Below the pieces are notes generated by a model. The model ran no database searches and was not told the DNA's origin. It worked only from the letters and a program-made list of their open reading frames with translations. Below, piece by piece: positions 50,972-62,084 of a stretch of 64,000 nt of DNA. Positions within the stretch are counted from its first letter, which is position 1. The number at the start of each line of letters is the position of its first letter. The stretch spans positions 57,052,491-57,116,490 of the forward strand of contig CM039182.1 of assembly GCA_008360975.2 (NCBI GenBank), given 5' to 3'. A program made the translations under genes and the position numbers. Source of the DNA: Lichenostomus cassidix. Its lineage: Eukaryota; Chordata; Aves; Passeriformes; Meliphagidae.

Positions 50972-53900
50972 AAGAGTCACTTATATGTGCAAACAACACA
51001 AAGATTAAGTTTACTGAAAGTTACGTATTACAGGGATGTTGTCAGCTTCTACAGAGATATTAAAATCTTGTTTAGAAAGTTTAATAATTCAGTTTTACTC
51101 TAGACTAAAGTACACAGGCTTTGTGATAATGTTACAAAAGCATATGAGTAAGTGTTTTGAATTAATTGTCTTCTGAAGTGCTACAAGTCAAAGTCTGCTG
51201 GCCTGAAGCAGTTGGTCAAACATTCTTGTTCCCTTCTATTAGGAGCTATAAGAGAGCTGTAAAGTTGTGAAACATTAAAAAGAGTAGAATTCGCTTCTTG
51301 TCTTGGAGATTGCAAATGGGAGGACATTTTCCCATATTCAAAGAGACGCAGTTCACTTCTTCCATGCCCCAGATACCACAGGAATGTCACCTGAAACCCA
51401 TCCCCCCACTCTATTCTTGAAGCCAGCAACCAAAGCACCCTTTACAACATACAAATAAGTGGCAAAAACAACAGTTCCTAGAAAGGCAGCAGATTCTTAA
51501 CTTAAAATTCCTTTTTAGAAGCTTCAATCTATGTAGAGCTAATTAATTTAAAGCTTTTTTTTTCTTCCCCCTCCTCAAATTCTACTTTTTTACTGCTATA
51601 TGTTCTTACCATGCATATGGGAAAGAAGGGAGAGGGGATCAACTAAAGGATTTTTTTCATTTTCTGAGGTTTTTAAGCAAATTTCACAAGTAAATATACC
51701 ACAAAGCATTTGCTAAGATGTAGCTAGATGGAAGCAGGTAGCTGCTAACTAGCTGTATGATATTTTCATTCTGAGAAAAAACAATGAGGATGTGGATATT
51801 TACCACCATGGAAGGAATGAACAGTTATTTTTACATCGAGACATCTAGGAACAGTTAAATAGGCTCTGTAACATGTAGTGACAAAGACAGCTTCCTTAAT
51901 CTAGTATATATTTTCAAATCAGATTATATTCTGCACAGCAAATTCCCTTGCCTCCTTCAAAAAATGTACAGAAATATTAATGAGCCAAGATATTCAGAGA
52001 TCTGGTTAATTAAATTGAAAGACCTAATTTTGGAGATCTACTACCTGTAAAATGTGGTACTAAATAGATTTTGTGAGTATATAAATGGATAATTGCAGGG
52101 ATGATAGACTGCTCTTATAAAGTCCTAGCATCAGGGAGATTTTTCTTCATTGCTTTACCCAACAGTGGGATCATTCTCCCCAGACTGAACATTTCTGAAG
52201 GGATGTAAGTGCCAGGTGAGAAATATCAAGCCAGGTATGAGGACTTTCTGTTGTGCCCTTTGCCTCCTGATAGATGATCATCAGCAGAACAAGACGGAAT
52301 AAATGCACGTTTGCATTGCTCAGCATACTTTCTGCTGATTTGGCTGCATATTTTAACTGCAATGTATGGCGCTTGTTCACTACAGATACTCTAGTCTCAA
52401 AAATATCCATGGGACTCTCGGCAAAACAGAAATCAAATAGGTTATTGAAGAGAATTTTGCAGGTAATAGACATAGAGATAGCAGTAACAGCATTTCCATA
52501 TAAAAATGAAACCCGAGGAAAGAGCAGCCTTCTCCACAACCTCGCTTTCATTCCTTTGTTTCCTCCCTCCTTAAACATAAGCAATGTTTTTAATTCCAGT
52601 GTCTTTTCCACTAGTCTTTCACAGTTTAAAGCAAATGGAATTCTGCTCTTTTATGGCAACTAGATATATAAAAGAGTGTGTTTTTCTCCCTCCCAGTTTA
52701 GAAAAGTTGCAATAAACAACAGAAGATTCAGTGATATTACATTGTGGTACATAGCAGGTGAGTGCCACAGGGTATCTAACTGCAACATCAGCTCTGGCAA
52801 TATGTCTTCATAGCTGCTCATTTTAGTTCACCCAATAACGACTCATCTATGTGATGAAAGTTGCTAAGAATGTTTCATAGGATTATACAGAATCAAACAA
52901 TCTGGCTTTAATTGCTTTCATCTAGCCTAAATATTTGTGTAGCATTTCTTATGCTTACATACAGTGCTTTGATGCATTCAGTTATGATGTATTACCGTCA
53001 GGTTTGTTGCTCTTGGCTCAAGCTTTGATGGGAAAGCTACTGGACCCCTGCCTTCACACTCTGCTGTAATGTTTCTTCTCAAAGGAATTAACTTTATTGT
53101 CATGCTATTTTGTATGCAACTGATAACAGCATCCATAAAAGGCTGCAATTCTACTATCTCACCCTGAAAGAGTATTTTTCAATTCAAATTTCTTTTAATT
53201 ATATAGCCAAGATTTCCACACAGATAAAGATGCTGTTTTGCAGAAGTTTCTAATATGAAATGGAACAAACACTAGAAAATCTTGTTTCTTTATCCTTTGC
53301 AGCAGTTAACACAATCCGTGACATATCAAATTGTCATTTTTCTGTGCCAGCAGGAGAAGTGCAATTCCCAAGACCATCAGTCATTTGCAGCTACTGATTT
53401 TTAGATACCCATGCTGTACTGTGTTATGGTATATAAACAGGGTGGTTCATTTTCTCATGAATTTGCCACAAAACTTGCCACTTGATTTACAGCTTACAGA
53501 GTAGCACCTTTAGGAGAAGAAATGTGTTAAAGTGAACAAGAGACACCTAAGTGCTATCCACAACTAATTTTATTCCTGCTTTAAAATTCAAAATATTTTT
53601 ATGTCCAAATGCACTTCGGCAATTGTCTTTCATGTTCAATATGCTTTGGCCATAAATACATACCGCATTTAGAAGTACATAGATAGAACAGGTGCTGCCA
53701 TCCAGAATCACCAGTTCAGAATTGGTTTTTTGCTTGGTAAAGAAGAAGAGAGGAACAGAGCTCTAGGATAAGTAAGAGAACACACTGATTAAGGAGTTAG
53801 AAGCAGCTTTCTTCTTTTTTTTTAGTGTTTTCTATGATGGTGTATTTGTTTGCTGGGAGGTTGTCTAGGTGTATTTTTTTTTTCATTCCTTAAAACCAAA

Positions 53901-54050
53901 ATGAAGGTAACAGATCTTTTGCACAATACAAGTTTTTTATAATAATTATTACTATTTGTGGAGCATATTGACAAAAAGAAAAGTAACTTCTAAAAAAAGA
54001 ACAAACAAAAAGCAATTGCAGATACAAGATCCCATCAGCAACATTCCCAG
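50972..54050. other. AT-rich sequence; a region open on both strands at 52.2-52.7 kb
   Basis: At 52171-52611 (minus, 146 codons) and 52274-52663 (plus, 129 codons) both strands are free of stops over more than 330 bp. I recognise neither product. A frame of this length is expected once or twice by chance in a window of this size, so no gene is called. Nothing else stands out. Confidence 0.4.
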
Positions 54051-54299
54051 GATCACAGAATCACAGAATTAACTATGTTGGAAAAGATCTCTGGGATCAC
54101 TGAGTCCAACCTGTGACTGAAAACGACCTTGTCAACTAGATCATGGCACTAAGTGCCACATCCAGTCTTTTCTTAAACACCTCCAGGGACGGTGAATCCA
54201 CCACCTCCCTGGGCAGCCCATTCCAATACCCAACCCCTCCTTCTATGAAGAAATTCTTCCTAATATCCAGCCTAAATTTCCCCTAGTGCAGCTTATGGC

Positions 54300-54990
54300 T
54301 ATATCCTCTTGTCCTGTCACTGGTTGCCTGGGAGACGGATCCCCACCTGGCTACAACCTCCATTCAGGTAGACATAGAGAGTGATAAGATCTCCCCTGAG
54401 CTTCCTTCAGGCTAAACAACCCCAGCTCCCTCAGCCACTCCTCCCAGGATTTGTGCCCCAGACCCTTCACTAGCCTCGTTGCCCTTCTCTAGACACACTC
54501 CAGCATTTCAACGTTCTTCCTAAATTGAGGGCCTCAGAACTGGACACAGTACTCAAGGTGCAGCCTAACCAGCACTGAATACAGGGGAAGAATCATTTCC
54601 CTACTACTGCTGGCCACACTATTCTTGATACAGGCCAGGATACCATTGGGCTTGGCCATGTGGGCACACTGCTGGCTCATACTCAGTCTGCCATCAGTCA
54701 CTACCCCCAGGTCCTTTTCTGCCTGGCTGCTGTCTAGCCATTCTGTCCCCAACCTGTAGTACTGCAGGGAGTTGTGGCCAAAGTGCAGGACCTGGCAACT
54801 TGGTCTGTTAAACCTTGTATCATTGGATTCAGCCCATTGATTCAGTCTGTTCAGGTCCCTCAGCAGAGCCCTCCTACCTCCAGCAGATTGACACTTGTAC
54901 CCAACTTGATATCATCTGCAAATTTGCTAATGGTGGATGTGATCCCCATGACGTTGCTGGGCGCTGAGGTCAGGCTGACAAGCCTGTCGT
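54300..54990 (-). pseudogene. CR1 ORF2 reverse-transcriptase remnant, internally deleted
   Basis: From 54990 leftward, the minus strand reads R-L-V-S-L-T-S-A-P, an early reverse-transcriptase motif. It then passes directly into [11 protein letters not shown] at about 54901-54930, the catalytic box, here intact. The following C-terminal part continues with stops (for example A-E-K-D-L-G-V-V near 54710 and [12 protein letters not shown] near 54550). Everything normally between the first motif and the catalytic box is missing, so no active enzyme is encoded. Confidence 0.78.
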
Positions 54991-54999
54991 TTCCTGGCC

Positions 55000-55615
55000 C
55001 TGCTTACAGCCCTTCTTATGACAAACAGGGTGCGCAGTTCCCCTCAGAAGGAAGTCACCTACTACAACTACCCTTTATTTCTTCTTAATTCCTGAGGCTG
55101 TGATCCATCTGACAGATGAAGTGCACCTGGGAGACCCTCCAGAGATACTTTTTTTCTTTAGTGTCATCTGCCTGACTCTCTAGATCCAAGGTCTCATTCC
55201 ATAAGAGTATCTGGAAAGGTGGTGGGGTTCAGGAAAGAATTTTATTACCTCCCCAAGTAGGAACCCATATGCATTCCCCCCCATCTCGTAGATCTCCTCC
55301 TGTCTGCTGGCAAGAGGGGCAGGATACCTCTGACTCTGCCTGAGCTTCTCTCAGTGTTCAAAGGGTGTAACTCCACCAGTCTATTTCTCCTTCACTCTCC
55401 CTAATATTGCTGAGCCTTTCCACTTCTTCCTTAAGCTCTGCCACCAGACAGAGCAGGTCATTCACCTACTCACACCACACACAGGTATCTTTTGCACTGT
55501 CCTACATAACTAGCAGCAAGCTCAGACACTCCCTCCAGCCAGTGGCCTGGACAGCTGGGTCCTTCTCGGAACGTTCTGTCTGGGTTAGCACACTCTTGCT
55601 GGCAGCAGCAGCCAT
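55000..55615 (-). pseudogene. CR1 ORF1 remnant (coiled coil plus esterase-like domain)
   Basis: ORF1 of CR1 encodes an RNA-binding partner of the reverse transcriptase; in CR1-group elements it carries a cysteine-containing segment, a coiled coil and an esterase-like domain. Here the minus-strand frame starts with ATG at 55615 (M-A-A-A-A-S-K-S-V-L-T-Q-T-E). It continues to a C-V-W-C-E segment near 55475, then a heptad-like stretch (L-V-A-E-L-K-E-E-V-E-R-L), with three in-frame stops along the way. Near 55030-55071 lies V-V-V-V-G-D-F-L-L-R-G-T. This matches the esterase nucleophile box, but the usual Ser after G-D is Phe (55051-55059), so the catalytic serine is gone. The product cannot be functional. 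The start was chosen because it matches the usual Ala-rich N-terminus of this family. Confidence 0.72.
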
Positions 55616-55735
55616 GGCTTTTGACAGTTTGTAAACCATTGCTGGATCTAGTCAAGCTGAGAGAAAAAAACAAGACCAAAATATCCAAAACACCACACCC
55701 ACCTAACACACAACCCACCACCAGGAGCCGGCAGG

Positions 55736-56597
55736 GTGGATGCATCCTTCCTGTACAAACTGCTATGCCACACCCCTGCTCCTTATGCTCCCTAGGGCCA
55801 TTTAAATCTCCTGCAAATGGTCCTCACACTGCCCCTTGGTCACCTGATAAGAGGTTGAAAGTGAAAAATCCAGCAGTGGGTTGCAATCTCAATCAATGTG
55901 GTATTTACTGTTACAAAAGATATGAGCTTTGTTTTTAAATGTATTAAAGCTATATACAATTATGTAGATATGAGTTTTAGAGTTAAAAATGGAAGAGGTC
56001 AGAACCTTATTTGAATGGGGATTATCTGCACAGGCCAGTGTTTGGTAATTCACAGTCCCACTGTGACTAGTTGGTACTCTGCATGAATGCAAAACTTGAT
56101 GCAATCAGTCAAAGAGACATTCTGGCCTCATGATTTCTTATTTTTTTTCATGGTTTTTCATGCTATAAAGCTGCTTATAACTCTGTTCCCTGAAGCTTAA
56201 GTCAGTGTGAATGGATAATCCTAAATTTTCTTTGCACATAGTTTTCTATAAGAGGATCTGAAAATAACTGAGTAATGGTTTCAAAAGATTGGGTATAATT
56301 TAAATATCTCTATTTGTTTTAACCATATATACAGTCAAGAAGTCTTTATAGAAACCGACTTGCCTAACACAGAAAAAATCTTTGTCTGCATATAGATATG
56401 ACACAAAGCCTAAGATGCTACATCAAAAATAGTACGTGCTGAACCAAGAACTGTTTCAACATCTCAGTACAATGTTAACATCCATCTCACAAGTATCTCA
56501 CTTTTCAGCACAACTTGCCATCTTCCATGCTGGCAACTCCTCATTGAAGAGGAATAAATCATTCCTTTCAATTTCATCTGATCATTTCACTCAAATT
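55736..56597. other. AT-rich sequence, nothing recognised
   Basis: No gene or repeat family is supported in this gap between a CR1 and an LTR. Confidence 0.45.
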
Positions 56598-56603
56598 TTC
56601 TAT

Positions 56604-57449
56604 TGTCCTGTTCCGCTGCAAAAAGGGAGTATGGAAGGATTCTTTTTCATAGATTTCTCGGACAAAAATTCAAACGTAAACGCGGCAATATTTTATCTGA
56701 GAACTGTTTATTGATAAAGAAGGGTAAGTGCTCCTACCAAAGTGGGACAGAAAAAGGAACAAAGAGGGAAAAAGAGAGAAAAAGAGAGGCGGAGAGAGAG
56801 AGAATACCGGACAGATCATTACCGCTGTATCCCAGGCGCCCCATCAGTGAGGGTTTGGCAGATAGAGTGTGTGCGCTGCAAGCTGTGAGGAGTCTGCGTG
56901 GCTCCCATGGTGGGCTGGGCGTGATTTCCAAACAGCAGCAGCCGCGTGTCCCTGCCGTGGGGGAAGAACAGGTTGCCGTGGCTACGGGCACACTCGAGGA
57001 GCAGCTGCAGGCGGTCAGGGTTGGAGCATGGTGACTGCAGGTGGCGGCTCCTGGTGTTATAGAGGTTTGAGACCACGCCAATCGGTCTTAGTTCCAATGG
57101 GTAAAATTTTATTAATTACAGCAAGCAAAGCATAGGCAATTCAGCGCTGGGCGACAGGGGGATCTCCGTCCCACCAACTGCCGCGCGGTTCTTGATTCGT
57201 AGTTTTCTTTTATGTGGTCTAACTTCCTGCTTCGGTAGTACTCTGCGCATGCTCTCCTGCTGTTGCCGGGGAGTTTAAGCGAAATTTCAACAGCGTGGCG
57301 ATTTCTCTTCTGCTGATTTCTGCAAAAGACTGTTTTCTTAAGCAAACTTAAAGGTTAAGCAATATTAAGCAATCGCATGTTTTCTTAGGCAGGTGTAAAG
57401 GTTAAGGAATATCTAGCAGCCACCAAGCAGCCGTGCCTACGTATCGACA
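56604..57449 (-). mobile_element. Probable solo LTR, 846 bp, near-perfect 6-bp target duplication (ERVK-type)
   Basis: On the plus strand it opens TGTCCTGTTCC and closes GTATCGACA, an LTR-like TGTC...GACA pair. Flanks are ttctat (56598-56603) and ttctag (57450-57455), a 5/6 match that a single mutation explains. Two minus-strand AATAAA signals are present (56707-56712 and 57108-57113), with a cataaaag box upstream of the second near 57210. It is CpG-rich. The unusual length and two poly(A) signals leave open that two LTRs are involved. Frames inside (up to 143 codons) resemble no viral protein. Confidence 0.55.
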
Positions 57450-57930
57450 TTCTAGATTTAATGGACAAACATTCTCCTTCACACTGGCTGGGTGCAGGCA
57501 GGGTGCAGGCGGCGCCGGCGGCATCGGGCAAACAGCAGAGCACGAGGTCGTCACTGCGACGGAGCTGCCTCGGGGAAGCAGCGAAGCAGGGCAGGACAGG
57601 GGCAGACAGGACAGATAGCCAAGGCAGGAGCAGCACTGCAGGGAGAAAAATGCGAAGGGGGGAGGGGGCAGAGCTGACCCTCGAGGCGAGCCCCCACTCC
57701 CTCCAAAAAACCCAAAGAAAATGGCCCCCCAGCCGTGTCACATTTAGCTACTGTTACGTGCTTGGCCGTCCCGCGCACTTTTTCCGTGCCTTTTTTTCCC
57801 GGGCATCGGGGGATCTGACCCGCCAGCGAGGGGAGGTCACTTGCAGTCCAGCAGTGGGAGCTTTCTCTCTCCTGATTGGCTGCCGGGCGAAGCCTCTCGA
57901 TAGACAGAGCTCTGAGCACGTATACATACC
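57450..57930. promoter_or_regulatory. CpG-rich block, candidate promoter or LTR remnant
   Basis: Between 57481 and 57930 I count 28 CpG dinucleotides, against almost none in the flanking AT-rich sequence. An inverted CCAAT box (attgg at 57875-57879, in tgattggctg) lies near its right end. No TATA box is obvious. It could be the CpG-island promoter of a host transcript running in either direction, or GC-rich LTR sequence whose edges I cannot see. The 6-mer acgtat occurs near both ends (57439-57444 and 57919-57924), but without TG/CA termini. Open frames of up to 157 codons cross it and are attributed to GC-richness. Confidence 0.4.
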
Positions 57931-60900
57931 CTGAAGTAATTCTTTCACCTCAGTTATGACATATGTTGAGGCATAAATAAAAATCGGATTGGTCTGTCTC
58001 AGCTATCAAGTAGTATTGAGTCACTTTTAGCTCTGTACCTAACAGTGAAACCCATGCATTTCCTCTAACTTCTGCAACCTCACAGCCCCCAGAAAAATCT
58101 TTGCCAGCCTTTCTCTTATCTCCTTTGCTTGCCACTTATCCCAGTGTTTCTTTGTGGAAACCCTTTGTCAGGCCCTTCCAGGTTTCCCTGAGGGAAGATT
58201 TAAAAATCCTTAGAAGCCTTCTCCTGAACTGCCTCCCATCCCCACAGCCACTGACCAGGGAGATGGGCCTGTCCAGGTAGGACTCACCTCTGTCTGTAGT
58301 CAACCTGCTAGCAACAATCCAGTCTGATTGAAGTTAAATAAAAGGCATGCAAATGTGCTAAACTACAAAGAATGACATGCTGAGGAAGTATACTTCCACT
58401 GAGGTATTATTTACTCAGATGGAATCCAGAACCCCAACTCAAACTTTTTGGTTCCCACCAAGCACCCTGAAACGAAATCCTTAAACGTTTGCATTTTAAA
58501 TCCACAATTATATTAATTACCTGATTTGGATCAAGATAGTGCGTGAACACTTACCAGTTTATTTTCCATTAGAGAATTTTTTATTTCAAACAGTGTTGGC
58601 CCCTTTTCCACCGTGGTAGCTTTATAGTCTTTCCACTGAAATCTCCATATAGCAGACAATTATCACTAATGGATATAATGCAGAAATTAAAATTAGTGCC
58701 TCATTATTCAGAAGGTTTTTAATATTCTTTCCCATGCTGCAGTAAATTGAGTTGTGAAATTATTAGTTTATTTTGTGGAATATCAGAGCTAATTATTGCT
58801 TCACTGTACAAGAAGCATTAAATTATACATGGATTTTAGCCTTCAGAATTACTTCAGTTTGTGGCTCCCTTCCCATTCCACTAACTTGCTCTAAGCTACA
58901 ATGCTTTTCGGCATAGTCTTCCTTAAAAATGGCGTGGTTTTCCGGGCACAAATATTGTAATATTGGTAAATCCATATGTTGGTTTAGTTTTGGGATTTTT
59001 TAAATACTGTAAAATTACTCCTGGAAGGAATGTACAAAATATGAGCCTTCCAGACTTAATGTGTCACTCCTAAAGCTCGTAATTATTGAAGTTTATTAGT
59101 ACTCTTCAGCCAAACTGTTTCATTATCCTAAATTCTCTACTTACCTTTGCATTTTTCTTGTTCGTAACCTCAGGATTTGAATATTGCAAGTTATACGGTA
59201 AAATAGAGTAAGATCCAAAAAAGAAAATTTTTGTATGTAGGAGTGCAGATATCAAAGAGAGCATGCAAATCTTTATACTGGTGCCATCTGTAAGGAGTCA
59301 TATGAGATATAGGGAAGACTCCTAGCAATTTTTTGTATCAGTAATATTTTATAACTCAGACTCCATCAGTGAGGAAGTGGACATGATCTCAGGGTGGAAA
59401 TAAAGAGCTTAAAAGCAGCCAAAGACTGCTACAACTTCTTTACACACATTTTTCAGAGCAAAATTATATGCTGGGATGAAACTTCATTTTCTCTTCAGCA
59501 TCAATGACATGACAATTATTTTAGCAGCTGAAAACTCTTGGATGCCTCAATAAACAAAGCAATAGTCCTATCTTCATAGACCAAAAACCTATGGAGTAGG
59601 TTTATGTGCTAGCCCTAGAGACAGGAGGATAAATTATACTTGCATTACAGTCCCAGGGCTTGCTATGGGAGAGAAGGGGAGAATTTTTCTTCTTCACCGT
59701 AAAATATTTTAAGGAAAATTTGTTCTGCAAAAGACAAGGCAAATAAAGCCCAGGGACAAAAAATGAGGTTTTTTTGACCTTTGTCACAAAGTCCTGGAGA
59801 CAAGTCCTCATAATGCCCACATAATATTGGGGGGGGGGGGGGATGGGGACCCTTCTCTTCATATCTTCAGGAAAATTGATCACAGATCCTTGTAAGTTAT
59901 TGTTTTAACACCCCAGATGCACACAGATGATGTATGTTCTGTTGCAAACAATCCATTACAAATATTTAGAAGATAGGAGATTAAAATATTTAGACCACAG
60001 TACCTCTGATTCACAGTTAAAATTTAAAAAGCCCAGAACTTCATGGACCTCTAGGATAAAGCAACAGACCAGAAGTAATTTGCTGTTTGTAAATGTAGAA
60101 TTATACAATGTGGGATTACAAGGAGAAAGGATCAAGTCTTTCCTTTCACCTTTCAAATTCGAAGAACCCAATAAATAAACTGTACTGAAGAGGCATTGTC
60201 TTGTAAATCAGCCTCATACTAAAAGCTGCTGCAAGTCTGGTTTGATTTTTTCCCCCCAAACCCATTTATCCCGAAGTTAAAACAGGAAATAAGATCAGGC
60301 ATTATGTTGTTTTAAGGAGCATATCCATTCTTACCAGCAACTGGACTGAGAAAATTCACCAGTTTATCATAAACTACCAGAAGTTTTGAAAAGTTAAAGG
60401 TTTAGAGGTCATTAGAGATTTACATCTAATTTGTACCACTAACCCAAAAATGTCAGTCTAACATAATTCCCTTGGCTGCATTAACTCCCTGCTCTTCCTA
60501 AGAAAATACATTTTTAAAATCCTCTATTTTAAAATGTACCATACTTTTTTTACTGGAATACATAATGTTCATCCCAGAAGACCCATTACAAACTTAACCC
60601 AATACTGTGTTCAACTGAAACCTTATAGACTCATTAACTAGAATGAAATAAACTGATCTGAACACAGACAATTTTGTCATATTGTTGACTGCTTTGTTTT
60701 ATTGGTATGCAGGACATTTGAATTTCCACAGTCTAGTCCAACAGGCTAAAACTGAACTAGGATTCAATCAATGTTTAAAGTATGATGGTAAAACATGTGG
60801 AGGCTTCTATGATGTTGTACTTGTTTTTGTTCTTGAAAAACAAAATGTCAAACCAACCAAAACAAATAAATTTGATAATGAGGAATATACTAGGTAAATT

Positions 60901-61129
60901 AATTGTATTTCTTTTCCATGATCATCCTTGCATTGAATCACGAAAAAGCCAATTCAATTACTGACCACCACCTGAAATGAACTTCTCATCCCTGAAGTGG
61001 CATGAAGTCTGCTTCACTGTAACACCTGTGGTTCCAGCATATCCACGTAACTGAAAGGACAGAGTACCAGATTAGACTGAACAGCCCAGAATTGACACCG
61101 GAGTGAGTAAATGAGGTACTAGATAAAGA
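57931..61129. other. AT-rich sequence; one poly-G run
   Basis: A 14-G run lies at 59829-59842. No gene or repeat family is otherwise supported. Confidence 0.45.
59829..59842 (+). repeat. Run of 14 G
   Basis: Fourteen consecutive G residues followed by atgggg, in an AT-rich setting. Confidence 0.9.
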
Positions 61130-61134
61130 GTCTA

Positions 61135-61645
61135 TGTGTTGGTTTGAAAACAAACCAGTGGGAGATCACAAGTCAAGACTGAAATTAAAAATAAGTGAAA
61201 TAATACAAGGAAAAGCACTGACAAAGTCAGATACAACCTAACACCCTGTTAGGGTGGTAGTAGCAGTCCAACTGAAGTAGTCCAGTTGAGGCGGTGATCC
61301 TGTGAAGGTCTGGTCTCCAGCTGAAAATCCAGTGGTAGCTCTCGTCCTCTGGGAACCCAGTAGACAGGGCTAGCTCAGGCAGTTCCAAGGCCAGGTTATA
61401 TCCAGGTGGGAACACCTGGCTCCTCCCTCCTGGGCAGAGCATCTCACAATGGGATGAGATAAGTCCATGAGTCACACAGTGGGTCACTGATGGCCCATTG
61501 CCTGTCATGCGGGGTGGGTTGTTAGCAGCTGGTAACAGCTAACGGATGGCCCATTGCCTGTCATCAGGAGTGGGTGATAGCAGCTAATGGCCCACAGCTG
61601 GTGGTAATAGAATACTTAACTACATCAATATTGCAACCTAGGACA
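61135..61645 (-). mobile_element. Solo LTR, 511 bp, 5-bp target duplication (songbird ERV family)
   Basis: It begins TGTGTTGGTTTGAAAACAAA and ends CCTAGGACA on the plus strand. The 5-mer gtcta flanks it exactly at 61130-61134 and 61646-61650. An atataa box on the minus strand (61396-61401) supports minus orientation. A 20-bp segment is repeated 56 bp apart at 61489-61508 and 61545-61564, in the U3-like half. The head resembles the LTR at 13436-14334. No internal region is present. Confidence 0.83.
61489..61564. repeat. Direct repeat inside the LTR U3 region
   Basis: Two identical 20-bp copies at 61489-61508 and 61545-61564, 56 bp apart. Such U3 duplications can act as enhancer repeats; here that is only a possibility. 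Confidence 0.85.
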
Positions 61646-61650
61646 GTCTA

Positions 61651-62084
61651 TTTACACTGTCTACTCATATTTGGTGGCTTGAATATTACAGTTTTGCCAA
61701 ATAAAAATAGCTGGACATCTTAGGCTAAGCCAAAAGCAAAGCTGAAGTATAATAATGTTGTTTTCAAATATTAAAAGAAACACATTGACAAGTTATTAGT
61801 TTGTCTCCCTATGCCCAGCCAGGTCTGGAAATAATAATTTAAATCACTCTATCCATTTTTCCGCAATCATAACCACTTGGTATTATATTTTGTGCTTTTA
61901 TCAAACTGTGTTTTAAAAAGTCACACCACTGCAATTCTCTTGCTGGAAACTGGGAAACACTTGAATTGGTTTGCAGTCATAATCTTTTAGCTCTCCTCCA
62001 TCCTATTTATTCCCTAGACTAAACCAGCTGTACTATTTCCATCTCTTCTCATCAGTCAGCATCTTGATGATTGTCACAGCTGCA
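61651..62084. other. AT-rich sequence, nothing recognised
   Basis: No gene, repeat or signal is supported between the solo LTR and the CR1 fragment. Confidence 0.45.

Larger units (their letters stand above)
54051..55735 (-). mobile_element. CR1 LINE keeping its 5' ORF1, with internal deletions
   Basis: The left edge is the reverse complement of the CR1 tail (gatcacagaatcacagaat), followed by 3' UTR and the ORF2 C-terminal region up to about 54926. The right end at 55051-55615 is ORF1, the 5' part of CR1, which is rarely kept. In between, most of ORF2 is missing: the order from the element's 5' end is ORF1, a short reverse-transcriptase piece (R-L-V-S-L-T-S), then a jump to the F-A-D-D catalytic region. 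Two internal deletions are therefore needed. The limit at 55735 is approximate and includes possible 5' UTR. Confidence 0.8.

Noticed and set aside
56603..57135. Frames of 88-143 codons in the LTR at 56.6 kb
   Set aside because: Contained in or overlapping the LTR, with low-complexity K/R/E-rich or C/S-rich translations.
57385..57934. Frames of 118-157 codons on both strands
   Set aside because: They coincide with a CpG-rich block where stop codons are rare, several frames are open together, and no domain-like sequence is seen.
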